Assembly: GCF_007994985.1 (NCBI RefSeq)
Contig: NZ_VOQF01000007.1
Location: 310,001-374,000, forward strand
Length of the DNA stretch: 64,000 nucleotides
Reading direction: 5' to 3'
From: Metabacillus litoralis
GTDB taxonomy: Bacteria > Bacillota > Bacilli > Bacillales > Bacillaceae
Shown: positions 15,723-24,666 of the stretch, in pieces
Layout: the number at the start of each line of letters is the position of its first letter
Numbering within the stretch: the first letter of the stretch is position 1
Position numbers and translations under genes: made by a program
The notes under the pieces: generated by a model
Seen by the model: only the letters and a program-made list of their open reading frames with translations
Database searches by the model: none
Told to the model about the DNA's origin: nothing

Positions 15723-17603
15723 TTAATTATTTCCCAGTACCTTACTATTTCTAATAGCAGTTATAGATTTATCAGAATGTGTCTTCATTAAGAAAGAATA
15801 GGAGAAAAGAAGTCCGAATACATATAAACCGCTCGCTATATATGCTGGCAATAAATGAATAAAGGTGGTATACCCAATCACATAATGAATAATGATGCCA
15901 GATAAAAATGCTGGAAGACCTCCGATCAACATACTCCACCATACCCATCTGTCTCCCTCATGAAATCCCCATAATGAGATCATAAGTACAATAAGCCCAA
16001 CACTTAAAAGAGCACTACCAAATCCAGCCCGATCATGAGCAATCACTGGAATTAACGTTTCATTAAACTGATTAATTACTTCAGGAGGCATACATAAGTA
16101 TTCAACATCTGTTTTAACAAAAACATTTGTCATTCCTATAACCGAGATAATGACACCACCTAACGTAAATGAGAAGCCTAAAATAATAAATGACAGTTGT
16201 CCATATAAACTAATTTTCCATGCTTGATGGTTACGTTCATTTTTTGACTTAGGGCTATTTGTGACATTCTTAGTTTTCCTATATCCCATAACAAATAGTG
16301 GTAATAAAATCACCCAAAATAAACCATGTAACCAATCGAAATAACCATATCCTATAAACATTAATATACCTAAAAATCCAGTTACACCAGCTATATTAAT
16401 TGTTTTTCTACACCAATGAATTCCATTTCGTACTCCATGTCTAGCTAGCTGCATATACAAAATGCCACCGGATATCATAGTGCCTGCTAAAGTCATTCGA
16501 TCATGTGCCATAAAAAAGACTATTAACTCATTAAAAGCCAATATCTCACTTCTTGAAATACCTAGAAAAGCTTCATCATACGGCAAAATCACTTTTGTCA
16601 TACTAAAAAGTAAAGCTAAAATTCCACCAATAAAAATACAAAACCCAAATAACCAATACCAAATCCATCCTGGATAGGAGCGATCTGAGGTTTGAGCAAA
16701 TTTATCATCTATTAATTCATTAATCCTCTTTGGCAAGCCTGGGCCTGATGTAATATAACCACCTGATAACATGAGCAGACTTACTCCTTCATTTAGATAG
16801 GTTATTGCATCTTTAGGTTCATTAATTCCTCCAGAAATAATAATAGGCAAAGTTTTCGGTAAGGATGACTTAATCATACGTAATGATTGATTAATAGAAT
16901 AGCTATCTTCTTCTCTATCACAGTCAAGTAAGATACCAGTTACATTCTCATCCTGAATAAGCCCAAAAATATGATCTGTGAAACTATTTAACTGTTTTGG
17001 TGAAACAGCAATGAAAAGAGGTGAATAATCTACATTTTTCTTTAATTGTAAAAAAGAATGCTCATCTAGATTTGTCGTATACTCGATAATAAATGCATCA
17101 CCATGTGGACTCAATTTACTAGTCATGTTTAAAAGCTCTGTTTGATTTCCTTTTATCCTAATTAACTTCTTTACTGAAAGATGATCATACTGACTTAATT
17201 TTTCAATTGTTTTTTGACATCCTAAGGATTCTTCACGTTCTGGAAATTCAATTTTCAAATGATCTTTCTTACTATAGTGAGGTCTTACCTCAGGTTTTTG
17301 TAACTGATCTGTAACAGGACCAATCTCTATAAAGCTAAAACCTAAATTTTCAAATGCCTTCGTTCCAGATAATTGTGGATCTACCTTACCACTAAGTCCT
17401 ATAGGAGATGTAAAAGTCAGTTCATCAACTCTTACTTTATTATGTACCGAAGGCTCCATATGACCTAAAAAACGGATAAGATACTTCCCCCCTGGAATCG
17501 TGGCAATGCCATTCATTCCTCTATGAATAGCTTCTCTCCCAATATGCCCAGGCAGTTTGGCTACTATATGCTTAAAGATTGTGTGGTATGACCAATCAGG
17601 CAT
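15723..17603 (-). CDS. membrane protein with N-terminal dihydroorotate-dehydrogenase-like domain and duplicated membrane domain
   Basis: 626 residues. Residues about 30-300 resemble the class 2 DHOD barrel: TSPIGLSGKVD and LGFSFIEIGPVT near the start, and the FMN-phosphate region IIISGGINEPKDA with GPGLPKRI near the end. The substrate/catalytic SSPNT-type motif is replaced by EYTTNL (174-179), so orotate chemistry is doubtful. Residues 311-605 form about seven or eight membrane helices built from two homologous units: positions 323-369 and 480-525 share GG, MT, FNE and the motif AHDR (366-369 and 522-525). The frame extends to 17666, but AGGAAGGAG favours the ATG at 17603. It sits where B. 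subtilis has motPS. The function is unknown to me. Confidence 0.8.
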   Translation of the reverse strand: MPDWSYHTIFKHIVAKLPGHIGREAIHRGMNGIATIPGGKYLIRFLGHMEPSVHNKVRVDELTFTSPIGLSGKVDPQLSGTKAFENLGFSFIEIGPVTDQLQKPEVRPHYSKKDHLKIEFPEREESLGCQKTIEKLSQYDHLSVKKLIRIKGNQTELLNMTSKLSPHGDAFIIEYTTNLDEHSFLQLKKNVDYSPLFIAVSPKQLNSFTDHIFGLIQDENVTGILLDCDREEDSYSINQSLRMIKSSLPKTLPIIISGGINEPKDAITYLNEGVSLLMLSGGYITSGPGLPKRINELIDDKFAQTSDRSYPGWIWYWLFGFCIFIGGILALLFSMTKVILPYDEAFLGISRSEILAFNELIVFFMAHDRMTLAGTMISGGILYMQLARHGVRNGIHWCRKTINIAGVTGFLGILMFIGYGYFDWLHGLFWVILLPLFVMGYRKTKNVTNSPKSKNERNHQAWKISLYGQLSFIILGFSFTLGGVIISVIGMTNVFVKTDVEYLCMPPEVINQFNETLIPVIAHDRAGFGSALLSVGLIVLMISLWGFHEGDRWVWWSMLIGGLPAFLSGIIIHYVIGYTTFIHLLPAYIASGLYVFGLLFSYSFLMKTHSDKSITAIRNSKVLGNN

Positions 17604-17771
17604 GTAGAAAAACTCCTTCCTATTACATAATCCATAAGATGCGTTTAGACACTTGTGCTTAAACATATTCTAAGAGGAGTAGTAATGAATTCACTTCATT
17701 TCGCCCCACTATAACAACCAACAAAAAATTGAAAAACGAGTACTTTTGTAAAGGTTATAATAATAAACATA

Positions 17772-17802
17772 AAAAAGCGAGCAAAACTTAAAGTTCGCTC
17801 AC
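17772..17802 (-). terminator. ccpA terminator
   Basis: Minus strand: GAGCGAACTT and AAGTTTTGCTC form an imperfect stem followed by GCTTTTTTAT, just after the ccpA stop. Confidence 0.75.
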
Positions 17803-17829
17803 CTCATTATAAATATTTAACTAATTAAT

Positions 17830-18834
17830 TTATTGTTTAGTGGATTGTCTGAATTCCATACGATGTGGTAGTTCTACATTTTGATTTTCTACTTCTTCTT
17901 TATTCATTAACTTCGTAAGCAATCTCATTGATACGGCACCAATATCATATGTTGGTTGTACAACTGTAGTTAATTGTGGTCGGACCATTGTTGCTAGTCT
18001 TGTATTATCAAACCCAACAACTTCAAAGTCATCTGGAATTGAATAATTACGATCTTGTGCCGCATGAATTACTCCTAATGCCATTTCATCTGTTCCAACG
18101 AAAATAGCTGTAGGCTTTTCAGCAAGCTCATCAATCTTCTCAAAAGCTTCAATACCAGAATCATACGTATAATCACCCTCGATGATTAATGATTCATCAA
18201 ACGCAATTTTTGCATCTTCTAAAGCACGTCGATATCCAACAGATTTCTTTAGACGATTAACAGGCTCTTCTGCCGGGCCTTCAACATATGCAATCCGTTT
18301 ATGTCCCTTTTCAACAAGCATTGAAATGACATCATAGGCAGCTTGTTCATAATTGATATTAACAGATGGTGTTGTATCAGTTAAATCAATAGAAGCAGCT
18401 AAGACAATCGGCACTGGAGAGCGTTTAAATTGTTCAACAAGCTCCTCTGTTACATTACCGCTCATGAATACGATACCATCTACTTGCTTACCTAGCATTG
18501 TATTTAAGAGATGTAGCTCTTTATCTTTATTGGAATCTGAATTACTTAAAATAATATTATATTTATACATTGTTGCAATATCTTCAATTCCACGAGCAAG
18601 CTCAGAATAAAAGATGCTTGATATATCAGGAATAATTACACCAACAGTCGTTGTTTTCTTACTTGCTAATCCACGCGCAACTGCATTTGGTCGATATCCC
18701 AATCGATCTATTGCATCTAGTACCTTTTTTCTAGTTGTTGGTTTTACATTTGGATTTCCATTAACTACACGAGAAACTGTAGCCATAGAAACATTAGCTT
18801 CACGGGCAACATCATATATAGTTACACTTGACAT
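17830..18834 (-). CDS. ccpA: catabolite control protein A (LacI family)
   Basis: 334 residues, the normal size. It is the global carbon catabolite regulator; with HPr-Ser46-P or Crh-P it binds cre sites. The LacI helix-turn-helix is at residues 4-25 ([20 protein letters not shown]), followed by the hinge helix with [10 protein letters not shown] and a periplasmic-binding-protein-like core. Upstream AGAAGGAG precedes the ATG. It lies between the DHOD-like gene and aroA, in the same relative place as in B. subtilis. The cre at acsA/acuABC in this window is a likely target. Confidence 0.97.
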   Translation of the reverse strand: MSSVTIYDVAREANVSMATVSRVVNGNPNVKPTTRKKVLDAIDRLGYRPNAVARGLASKKTTTVGVIIPDISSIFYSELARGIEDIATMYKYNIILSNSDSNKDKELHLLNTMLGKQVDGIVFMSGNVTEELVEQFKRSPVPIVLAASIDLTDTTPSVNINYEQAAYDVISMLVEKGHKRIAYVEGPAEEPVNRLKKSVGYRRALEDAKIAFDESLIIEGDYTYDSGIEAFEKIDELAEKPTAIFVGTDEMALGVIHAAQDRNYSIPDDFEVVGFDNTRLATMVRPQLTTVVQPTYDIGAVSMRLLTKLMNKEEVENQNVELPHRMEFRQSTKQ

Positions 18835-19127
18835 TTAAAACACTCCTTCTGTTACATTCAATACGTTTAGTTAATCGCTCTCTATTTTCGTATGTAAAGT
18901 TTGTTGACTTATGTCTAAAAATAAAGTTATTTCTCATTCTATGTAAATAATCATACGATACTCTAAAAACGTCTGCAATCTATTTCAACTGTTTTTTACG
19001 TTGTTGCAACATATTTTGTTTATTTATTCACAATTTCATGATAAATCCCCTAGATTTTCCCTCATTAATAACAATCTATAAAATCATTTTGCCTAAATGT
19101 ACCACATTTATATACATAAATAAAATT

Positions 19128-19154
19128 AAGAGGCTAACGAAAGGTCAGCCTCTT
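19128..19154. terminator. aroA terminator
   Basis: AAGAGGCTAAC pairs with GTCAGCCTCTT (one mismatch) around a short loop, in the 350-bp gap between the aroA stop and the ccpA start. The rest of that gap (18835-19127) shows no gene and must hold the ccpA promoter. Confidence 0.7.
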
Positions 19155-19183
19155 GATGTGTTATATATAAAATTACCTGATAA

Positions 19184-20260
19184 TTACGCATTCACCTTAA
19201 CTAAATGTTTTAATTCAGTCATAAAGTTATCAAACTGATCAAAGTCCATTTGTTGTGCTGAATCTGATAACGCAACAGCTGGATCTGGATGTACCTCAGC
19301 CATAACGCCATCAGCACCAATTGCAAGTGCAGCTTTTGCTGTTGGAATAAGTAAATCCCTTCTACCTGTCGAATGTGTTACATCAACAAAAACTGGTAAA
19401 TGAGTTTCTTGCTTTAAAATAGGAACTGCTGAAATATCTAATGTATTTCGAGTTGCACGCTCATACGTACGAATTCCACGTTCACAAAGAATGATTTGAT
19501 CATTCCCTTGTGAAATAATGTACTCAGCAGCATTTATAAATTCATCAATTGTTGCAGCTAAACCACGTTTAAGTAATACTGGCTTACGTACAGCACCAGC
19601 TGCTTTTAATAATTCAAAGTTTTGCATATTTCTTGCACCAATTTGAATGATATCAACGTAATCAAGAGCTTTTTCAATATCAGCCGGATTGACAATCTCG
19701 CTTATAATCGCTAAACCATACTCATCCCCAACTCTTCTCAGAATTTTCAGACCTTCAAGGCCAAGACCTTGGAAATCATATGGACTTGTACGCGGCTTAT
19801 AAGCCCCACCACGAAGTATTTTAATTCCTTGCTTCTTAGCTTGCTCTGCTACTGCTGCAACCTGCTCATAGCTTTCTACTGCACAAGGACCAACAATGAA
19901 TGATTGACTGCCATCGCCGATTCTAACACCGTTTACTTCAACGATTGTATCTTCAGGCTTTTTCTTACGTGAAACTAATAATGCTTTACTATGATCATCT
20001 TCTTGTAGTTCTAATCCAGCTTTAAATATTTCTTTGAAAATATGCTGTAATGTTGAGTTTTCAAATGGACCATCGTTAAATTCTTTAATACTATTAAGCA
20101 TTTTACGCTCGCGAACAGGATCGTAACGATGTACACCTTGTGCCTCTTTTGTTTTACCAATTTCTTGAACAACACTTCCTCGTTCATTAATCAGCTTTAA
20201 AATCTGTAAATTAATCTCATCTGCTCTTTCTCTTAATGCTTCTAATTCTGCATTACTCAT
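19184..20260 (-). CDS. aroA: bifunctional chorismate mutase / DAHP synthase
   Basis: 358 residues. An AroQ-type chorismate mutase domain (about 1-85, [20 protein letters not shown]) is fused to a type I-beta KDPG-like DAHP synthase barrel (about 105-350, with [32 protein letters not shown] and [12 protein letters not shown]). It catalyses the first step of aromatic amino-acid synthesis; the mutase part serves as a feedback sensor for chorismate/prephenate in the Bacillus enzyme. The frame extends nine bases to another ATG; the second ATG after AAAGGATGAG gives the conserved start [12 protein letters not shown]. subtilis calls this gene aroA, although it is not EPSP synthase. Confidence 0.97.
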   Translation of the reverse strand: MSNAELEALRERADEINLQILKLINERGSVVQEIGKTKEAQGVHRYDPVRERKMLNSIKEFNDGPFENSTLQHIFKEIFKAGLELQEDDHSKALLVSRKKKPEDTIVEVNGVRIGDGSQSFIVGPCAVESYEQVAAVAEQAKKQGIKILRGGAYKPRTSPYDFQGLGLEGLKILRRVGDEYGLAIISEIVNPADIEKALDYVDIIQIGARNMQNFELLKAAGAVRKPVLLKRGLAATIDEFINAAEYIISQGNDQIILCERGIRTYERATRNTLDISAVPILKQETHLPVFVDVTHSTGRRDLLIPTAKAALAIGADGVMAEVHPDPAVALSDSAQQMDFDQFDNFMTELKHLVKVNA

Positions 20261-20794
20261 CTGTCTCATCCTTTCGCATTAAAAATTAAATCTGTCAACC
20301 ACACAAATCTTGTGAATAAAGTAGAAGTTATAGATTCATAATCTATCTTGATGGATAACACTATAGAAATACAATGTTTTCTTTATCATTCACTGAAAGT
20401 ATGGTACATTTTCTATAATTAGTTGTAATTATATACGATAAAATTAAGATTGTCACCAAAAACTTTAACATTTAAACGCTTTTAAGCAGTAAAGTGTCTG
20501 AGTTAAGTAATTTTAACAGATACAAACAGCATCGTAACATATAACGAGGTTGCTTTTCATTATTTTACTAGGACAAGCACCTGTAGATTTTCTGATTCAA
20601 ATATATTTAAATTGGCGAACATTTGGCAAGAACTCCTCAAACGTGTCTTCTAAAGAATTGCTTTTATAAATAAAGGACCTTCACTTCCTTTACAAGCACA
20701 TATACGATCAAATTTTAATTTACTATCTCGTAATGACATAAAATATATAAAATAGGACTCAAATCATGTTTTCTAACGAAGAAGGGTGTAAAAA
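20261..20794. other. intergenic region between aroA and the FtsA-like gene
   Basis: About 530 bp between divergent genes. No gene, tRNA or strong structured element is seen. A weak cre-like word (20471-20485) has two mismatches at fixed positions and is not called. Promoters for both flanking genes must lie here. Confidence 0.5.
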
Positions 20795-22939
20795 ATGGAT
20801 AATAAAGACCTAACATTTGCTCTGGATATTGGAACTAGATCTGTTGTGGGTTTAATTCTTAAAGAAGAAGATGGCTTCTATTACATTATAGATACAGTAA
20901 TAAAAGAGCATGATAAACGAGCAATGCTTGATGGGCAAATACATGATGTGTTGGCTGTGGCTAACGTTATTTTATCAATAAAGAATGAACTTGAACAAAC
21001 ACATGGATCCTTAAATAAAGTATGTGTTGCAGCAGCAGGGCGTGCATTAAGGACTGAAAGAGCAAAAGTCACCACAGAAATAAAAGGTAAACCAATGATC
21101 CAAAAAGAAGATATCCTACATTTGGAATTAATGGCTGTTCAAATTGCACAAAAGCAATTAGCTGAAAAATATGATAGTGAACGTGCTCACCATTATGATT
21201 GTGTTGGATACTCTGTTCTTCATTTTCATTTAGATAATCAGGAAATCGGTAGTTTAATAGATCAACAAGGTGAGGAAGCGTCCGTAGAAATAATTGCGAC
21301 ATTTCTTCCTAAAGTTGTTGTTGAATCTTTACTAGCCGCATTAAACCGTGCCGGCTTGGAAATGGAAGCACTTACTCTAGAACCGATTGCTGCAATTAAC
21401 GTTTTAATTCCTGCATCAATGAGAAGGTTGAACGTCGCTCTTGTTGATATTGGTGCAGGAACTTCTGATATTGCCATTACAGACTTTGGTACAATCATTT
21501 CTTACGGGATGGTGCCTATTGCAGGAGATGAGATCACAGAAGCAGTTTCAGATGAATTTCTATTAGATTTCCCCAAAGCAGAAGAAGCAAAAAGACAGCT
21601 ATCTTCTCAAGAAAAGATTATCGTAACAGATATATTGGGCTTTGAAACTGAGATGCCGAGAGAAGAAGTAATCGAAAAAATATCTCCTTCTATTGATAAA
21701 CTGGCTATTGCTATTAAAGATGAATTATTGTTATTAAACAATGGAATAGCACCAAAAGCAATTATGCTTGTCGGTGGAGGAAGTTTAACACCCAAGCTAC
21801 CAGAAAAATTAGCAGCACTACTTCAATTACCTACCAATCGTGTAGCTATAAGGGGGATTGATGCTATAAATCAGTTAAAGCTTGCTGATCATGTGCAAAA
21901 AGGCCCTGAGCTCGTAACACCAATTGGGATTGCTGTTTCATCCAAACAAAATCCAATTCAATATATAAGTGTTAAAGTAAATGATCGGTCTGTTAGACTT
22001 TTTCATATGAAAACTTTAACAATTGCAGATAGCCTTTTAGCTTCAGGGATACAACTAAATAAGCTCTATGGAAAACCCGGAATGGCCATAATGGTTGAAG
22101 TAAATGGACAAACAATTACGATCCCAGGTAATCAAGGCTCATCACCTGTGATTAGAAAAAATGATAGCATATGTTTCCTTGATGATGAAATAAAGCATGG
22201 AGATAATATTATTGTAGAAAACGGGCAAAATGGATCAACTCCAGTAATCCCAATATCACAAATAATAGATGAAATACCATCAAAGTCAGTTTCAGTCAAT
22301 GGAACAATCTATACCGTTCAAGCTAATATACTTCTAAATAATCAAGAAACACATGAGGATGTAATTTTATCTGATCGTGATAAGATTTCATGTTCTATAC
22401 CTAAAACAATTGAGGAATTCCTGGAAAAAATAAACTTACAGAGCGAACTTTCAGAGCTTAAACCTTTTTCAATTCAATTAGATGAAGCAGTAGTACCTTT
22501 AGATGTATTTTCAGGTAAAATCTATAAAAATGGGCTTCAAACAACTAGAAATTCCAATCTTGAGAATGGTGATATCCTTGTTATTAAGCCTACTAAATTA
22601 CCAACTGTTGAGGAATTTGTAAAAGAAACAAAAATGATGCTTGTTCAATCTTTACCAATCACATTTAACGAAAAATCAATAACACTTGAAAAATCAATAA
22701 CTGAATTTTACCGAAATGAAAAACTGTTATCACACAAAGATGTTTTACTTAATGGCGATAGAGTAACAACAAAAAGAAAAGCTGTTGAGCCATTTATTTT
22801 TCAAGATATATTCATTGCAATTGATATTGATGTACCCACTTCAGGTACTAGTAAATTTATCTTATTAAAAAACGAGCAAGAAGTAAGCTTTCAGGAGCCA
22901 TTATTACCAGGAGATAGCCTTTCAATTAAATGGCTATAA
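20795..22939 (+). CDS. FtsA/PilM-like actin-fold protein with long C-terminal beta-grasp-like repeats
   Basis: 714 residues, against about 420-440 for true FtsA. Residues 1-385 have an actin-type ATPase core: phosphate-1 FALDIGTRSVVG (8-19), an SHS2-like 1C region, phosphate-2 VDIGAGTSDIAI (217-228) and the adenosine motif MLVGGGSLTPKL (324-335). Residues 390-714 hold about four to five modules of the form hxVNGxxxxI ... LxxGDxIxV (GDNIIV near 469, GDILVI near 592, GDSLSI near 706), resembling ThiS/MoaD-like beta-grasp folds. There is no FtsA-type C-terminal membrane-targeting helix. It is likely a paralog of the division FtsA. The role is unknown; ATP-dependent assembly at the membrane or wall is inference. 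It is monocistronic, with a terminator shared with ytxJ. Confidence 0.78.
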   Translation: MDNKDLTFALDIGTRSVVGLILKEEDGFYYIIDTVIKEHDKRAMLDGQIHDVLAVANVILSIKNELEQTHGSLNKVCVAAAGRALRTERAKVTTEIKGKPMIQKEDILHLELMAVQIAQKQLAEKYDSERAHHYDCVGYSVLHFHLDNQEIGSLIDQQGEEASVEIIATFLPKVVVESLLAALNRAGLEMEALTLEPIAAINVLIPASMRRLNVALVDIGAGTSDIAITDFGTIISYGMVPIAGDEITEAVSDEFLLDFPKAEEAKRQLSSQEKIIVTDILGFETEMPREEVIEKISPSIDKLAIAIKDELLLLNNGIAPKAIMLVGGGSLTPKLPEKLAALLQLPTNRVAIRGIDAINQLKLADHVQKGPELVTPIGIAVSSKQNPIQYISVKVNDRSVRLFHMKTLTIADSLLASGIQLNKLYGKPGMAIMVEVNGQTITIPGNQGSSPVIRKNDSICFLDDEIKHGDNIIVENGQNGSTPVIPISQIIDEIPSKSVSVNGTIYTVQANILLNNQETHEDVILSDRDKISCSIPKTIEEFLEKINLQSELSELKPFSIQLDEAVVPLDVFSGKIYKNGLQTTRNSNLENGDILVIKPTKLPTVEEFVKETKMMLVQSLPITFNEKSITLEKSITEFYRNEKLLSHKDVLLNGDRVTTKRKAVEPFIFQDIFIAIDIDVPTSGTSKFILLKNEQEVSFQEPLLPGDSLSIKWL

Positions 22940-22948
22940 AAAGAAGCA

Positions 22949-22984
22949 AAAAAAGTGTCTATCCAATATGGTAGACACTTTTTT
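22949..22984. terminator. bidirectional terminator between FtsA-like gene and brxC
   Basis: AAAAAGTGTCTATCC pairs with GGTAGACACTTTTTT around a short loop, with one mismatch, between converging genes. Confidence 0.88.
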
Positions 22985-22985
22985 A

Positions 22986-23315
22986 TTATTCACTGATTGC
23001 TTTGCTTAGGGTATCACTTGTAATTTTCCAATGTGATGTATTCCATGTAACGGTTTTGTCTTTAAATAATAGTGCTTGTGGTGATTCATGCTTAATATTA
23101 AAATTCTCTGCGATATGATTGGAAAGTGGGCGAGAATCTTGTACATGAAGGTGATATGTAGGAAACTCATCATGATTATTAGCAAACTGTTGATATTCTT
23201 CATAAGCAGCCTGACTAATTGGACATGTTAAGCTATTCTTTAAAAATAAAAATTGATCATGCTCTGTTAGTAGCTCTTCAAATTCTTCTACTGTTGAAAT
23301 CGTTTTTGTACTCAT
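22986..23315 (-). CDS. brxC: monothiol bacilliredoxin BrxC (YtxJ)
   Basis: 109 residues with a thioredoxin fold. The single-cysteine TCPIS active site near residue 31 (KNSLTCPISQAA) is the hallmark of YtxJ/BrxC, which takes part in de-bacillithiolation of proteins after oxidative stress. A GTG three codons upstream overlaps the ribosome site AAGGGTGA, so the ATG at 23315 is chosen. It is the last gene of the ytxG-ytxH-ytxJ operon; 44 bp separate it from ytxH. General-stress control by sigma B is expected from the promoter upstream of ytxG. Confidence 0.9.
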   Translation of the reverse strand: MSTKTISTVEEFEELLTEHDQFLFLKNSLTCPISQAAYEEYQQFANNHDEFPTYHLHVQDSRPLSNHIAENFNIKHESPQALLFKDKTVTWNTSHWKITSDTLSKAISE

Positions 23316-23359
23316 ATTTTTCACCCTTCAATATAGAAAGTAAGATTTCACTAGTTCAC

Positions 23360-23860
23360 TTATTTCTTATTATCTTCTGTAATGTCATTGTCTTCTTCAT
23401 TTGCATTAGACTTCTCTTCATCCTTAGATGATTCTACAGCAGAAAGTATAGTTTTATCTTGTTGCTCTTCTGTATTATCTTTATCTTCTGTACCCTCTGA
23501 CAGTTCTTCAAGAGCTTTAGAAACCTGTTGCTCTGCTAATTCTGCTTGGTCCTCTGAATTAGCACTTGATTGACTCGTAATATCTCTTACTTTATCCATA
23601 ATTTGTGTAGATTGATCTGATACAACTTGAGATAAAGAAGCTGTTTTTTCTTTAGCTAAAGCAGCTATATCTGAACTCTTTTCAAGTGCATTATTCGTCA
23701 ACTTTCCTGTTCGTTCTTTCATGACATTTGCTTGTTCACCAAGATTATCTCGCATTTCTTTACCACTTTTAGGAGCTAAAAATAAAGCTGTTGCTGCACC
23801 GATTAGTCCCCCAATTACTGAACCCACTAAAAAGTCTTTGCTATTATTCTTCTTCGCCAT
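23360..23860 (-). CDS. ytxH: YtxH-domain general stress protein
   Basis: 166 residues. The N-terminal YtxH domain has a glycine-rich hydrophobic segment (LVGSVIGGLIGAATALFLAP, residues 11-30) followed by KSGKEMRDNLGEQ. A long amphipathic/coiled segment follows, and the last 55 residues are rich in Glu, Asp and Lys and probably disordered. Membrane association by the N-terminal helix is likely. The biochemical role is unknown. Ribosome site AGGAGG. Middle gene of ytxGHJ, whose B. subtilis counterpart is induced by stress and at the start of stationary phase. Confidence 0.9.
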   Translation of the reverse strand: MAKKNNSKDFLVGSVIGGLIGAATALFLAPKSGKEMRDNLGEQANVMKERTGKLTNNALEKSSDIAALAKEKTASLSQVVSDQSTQIMDKVRDITSQSSANSEDQAELAEQQVSKALEELSEGTEDKDNTEEQQDKTILSAVESSKDEEKSNANEEDNDITEDNKK

Positions 23861-23895
23861 TATTTATACCTCCTGATAGTTGATTTTAATCAAGT

Positions 23896-24342
23896 TCAAA
23901 TTAAGTGATCATTATTAACCTGTTGTCTTTTTTCAGTTCTTTGTTTCCATTTTCCCCAAATATCCATTGCTGCATTACTCCACTGTACAACTTGATTAAC
24001 TTTTTCTTGATTATTCTCCATACTTGTTGATGCAGTCGTGGTTATTTTCTTAACAGTTAGATTTAATTTCTGAATTGTATCACCAACATCTTTAACAGAT
24101 TCAACAACCGTATTAAGTTTATCTGACTTATGTTGTATATCTTCTGCTAAAGCATTTGTTTTATGTAACAGTTGTGTCGTTTCTGTTGTTATACCTTCCA
24201 TCTGTCTTTCAAGACCTGATAAAGTTCCTGCAACATTTGTTAAAGTCCCCTGCAGTGCTTTTAAGGTTTTTGACACATATACAACTAAAATTGTAAAAGC
24301 GATCGCAATTAAAGCAACACTCAAATATAAAATAATTATCAT
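23896..24342 (-). CDS. ytxG: DUF948 general stress protein YtxG
   Basis: 148 residues. An N-terminal membrane helix ([20 protein letters not shown], residues 3-22) is followed by a long heptad-like helical region (about 25-115) typical of DUF948. The protein probably forms a membrane-anchored coiled coil; its molecular role is unknown. GGAGGTG lies six bases before the ATG. First gene of ytxGHJ, directly downstream of a near-consensus sigma-B promoter. Confidence 0.9.
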   Translation of the reverse strand: MIIILYLSVALIAIAFTILVVYVSKTLKALQGTLTNVAGTLSGLERQMEGITTETTQLLHKTNALAEDIQHKSDKLNTVVESVKDVGDTIQKLNLTVKKITTTASTSMENNQEKVNQVVQWSNAAMDIWGKWKQRTEKRQQVNNDHLI

Positions 24343-24375
24343 ATCTCACACCTCCAATAACATTTACTATTTGCC

Positions 24376-24401
24376 ATACCCGGTTATTACTTATTATAAA
24401 C
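24376..24401 (-). promoter_or_regulatory. sigma-B promoter of ytxGHJ
   Basis: Minus strand: GTTTAT (24396-24401), a 14-bp spacer and a perfect GGGTAT (24376-24381), about 34 bp before ytxG. The sigma-B consensus is GTTTAA-N12-14-GGGTAT. Confidence 0.85.
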
Positions 24402-24666
24402 ATAAATATTACATAATATCTAATTTCTCCACTTATTTAGACAATCCCTTTAATATTCCTACTTTTGTTGTTTCTATTTATAAAGACAAAAAATTAGTGT
24501 GTCAAAGTTGAATTCTGTGTCTGAAGACAATGGAACTATATCATTACTATAAAAGAGATATTAGCGTTTATAATACCTTCCTGGCCTTTCAGTATAAATA
24601 TAGGGAAAGCTGCTAAAATCGGGTACAATAGGTATGACAGAAAAGAAAATAAATGGAGGTTTTATT
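24402..24666. other. intergenic region between ytxG and the M29 aminopeptidase gene
   Basis: Divergent gap with the ytxG promoter at its left end. It contains the word CTGTGTCTGA (from 24515) followed by AATG and ATATCATTACTAT, which resembles 800-838 upstream of hisJ. No other feature is seen. Confidence 0.45.

Noticed and set aside
20471-20485. cre-like word ATTTAAACGCTTTTA upstream of aroA
   Set aside because: Two fixed consensus positions are wrong, including the conserved G, and neither flanking gene is an obvious target.
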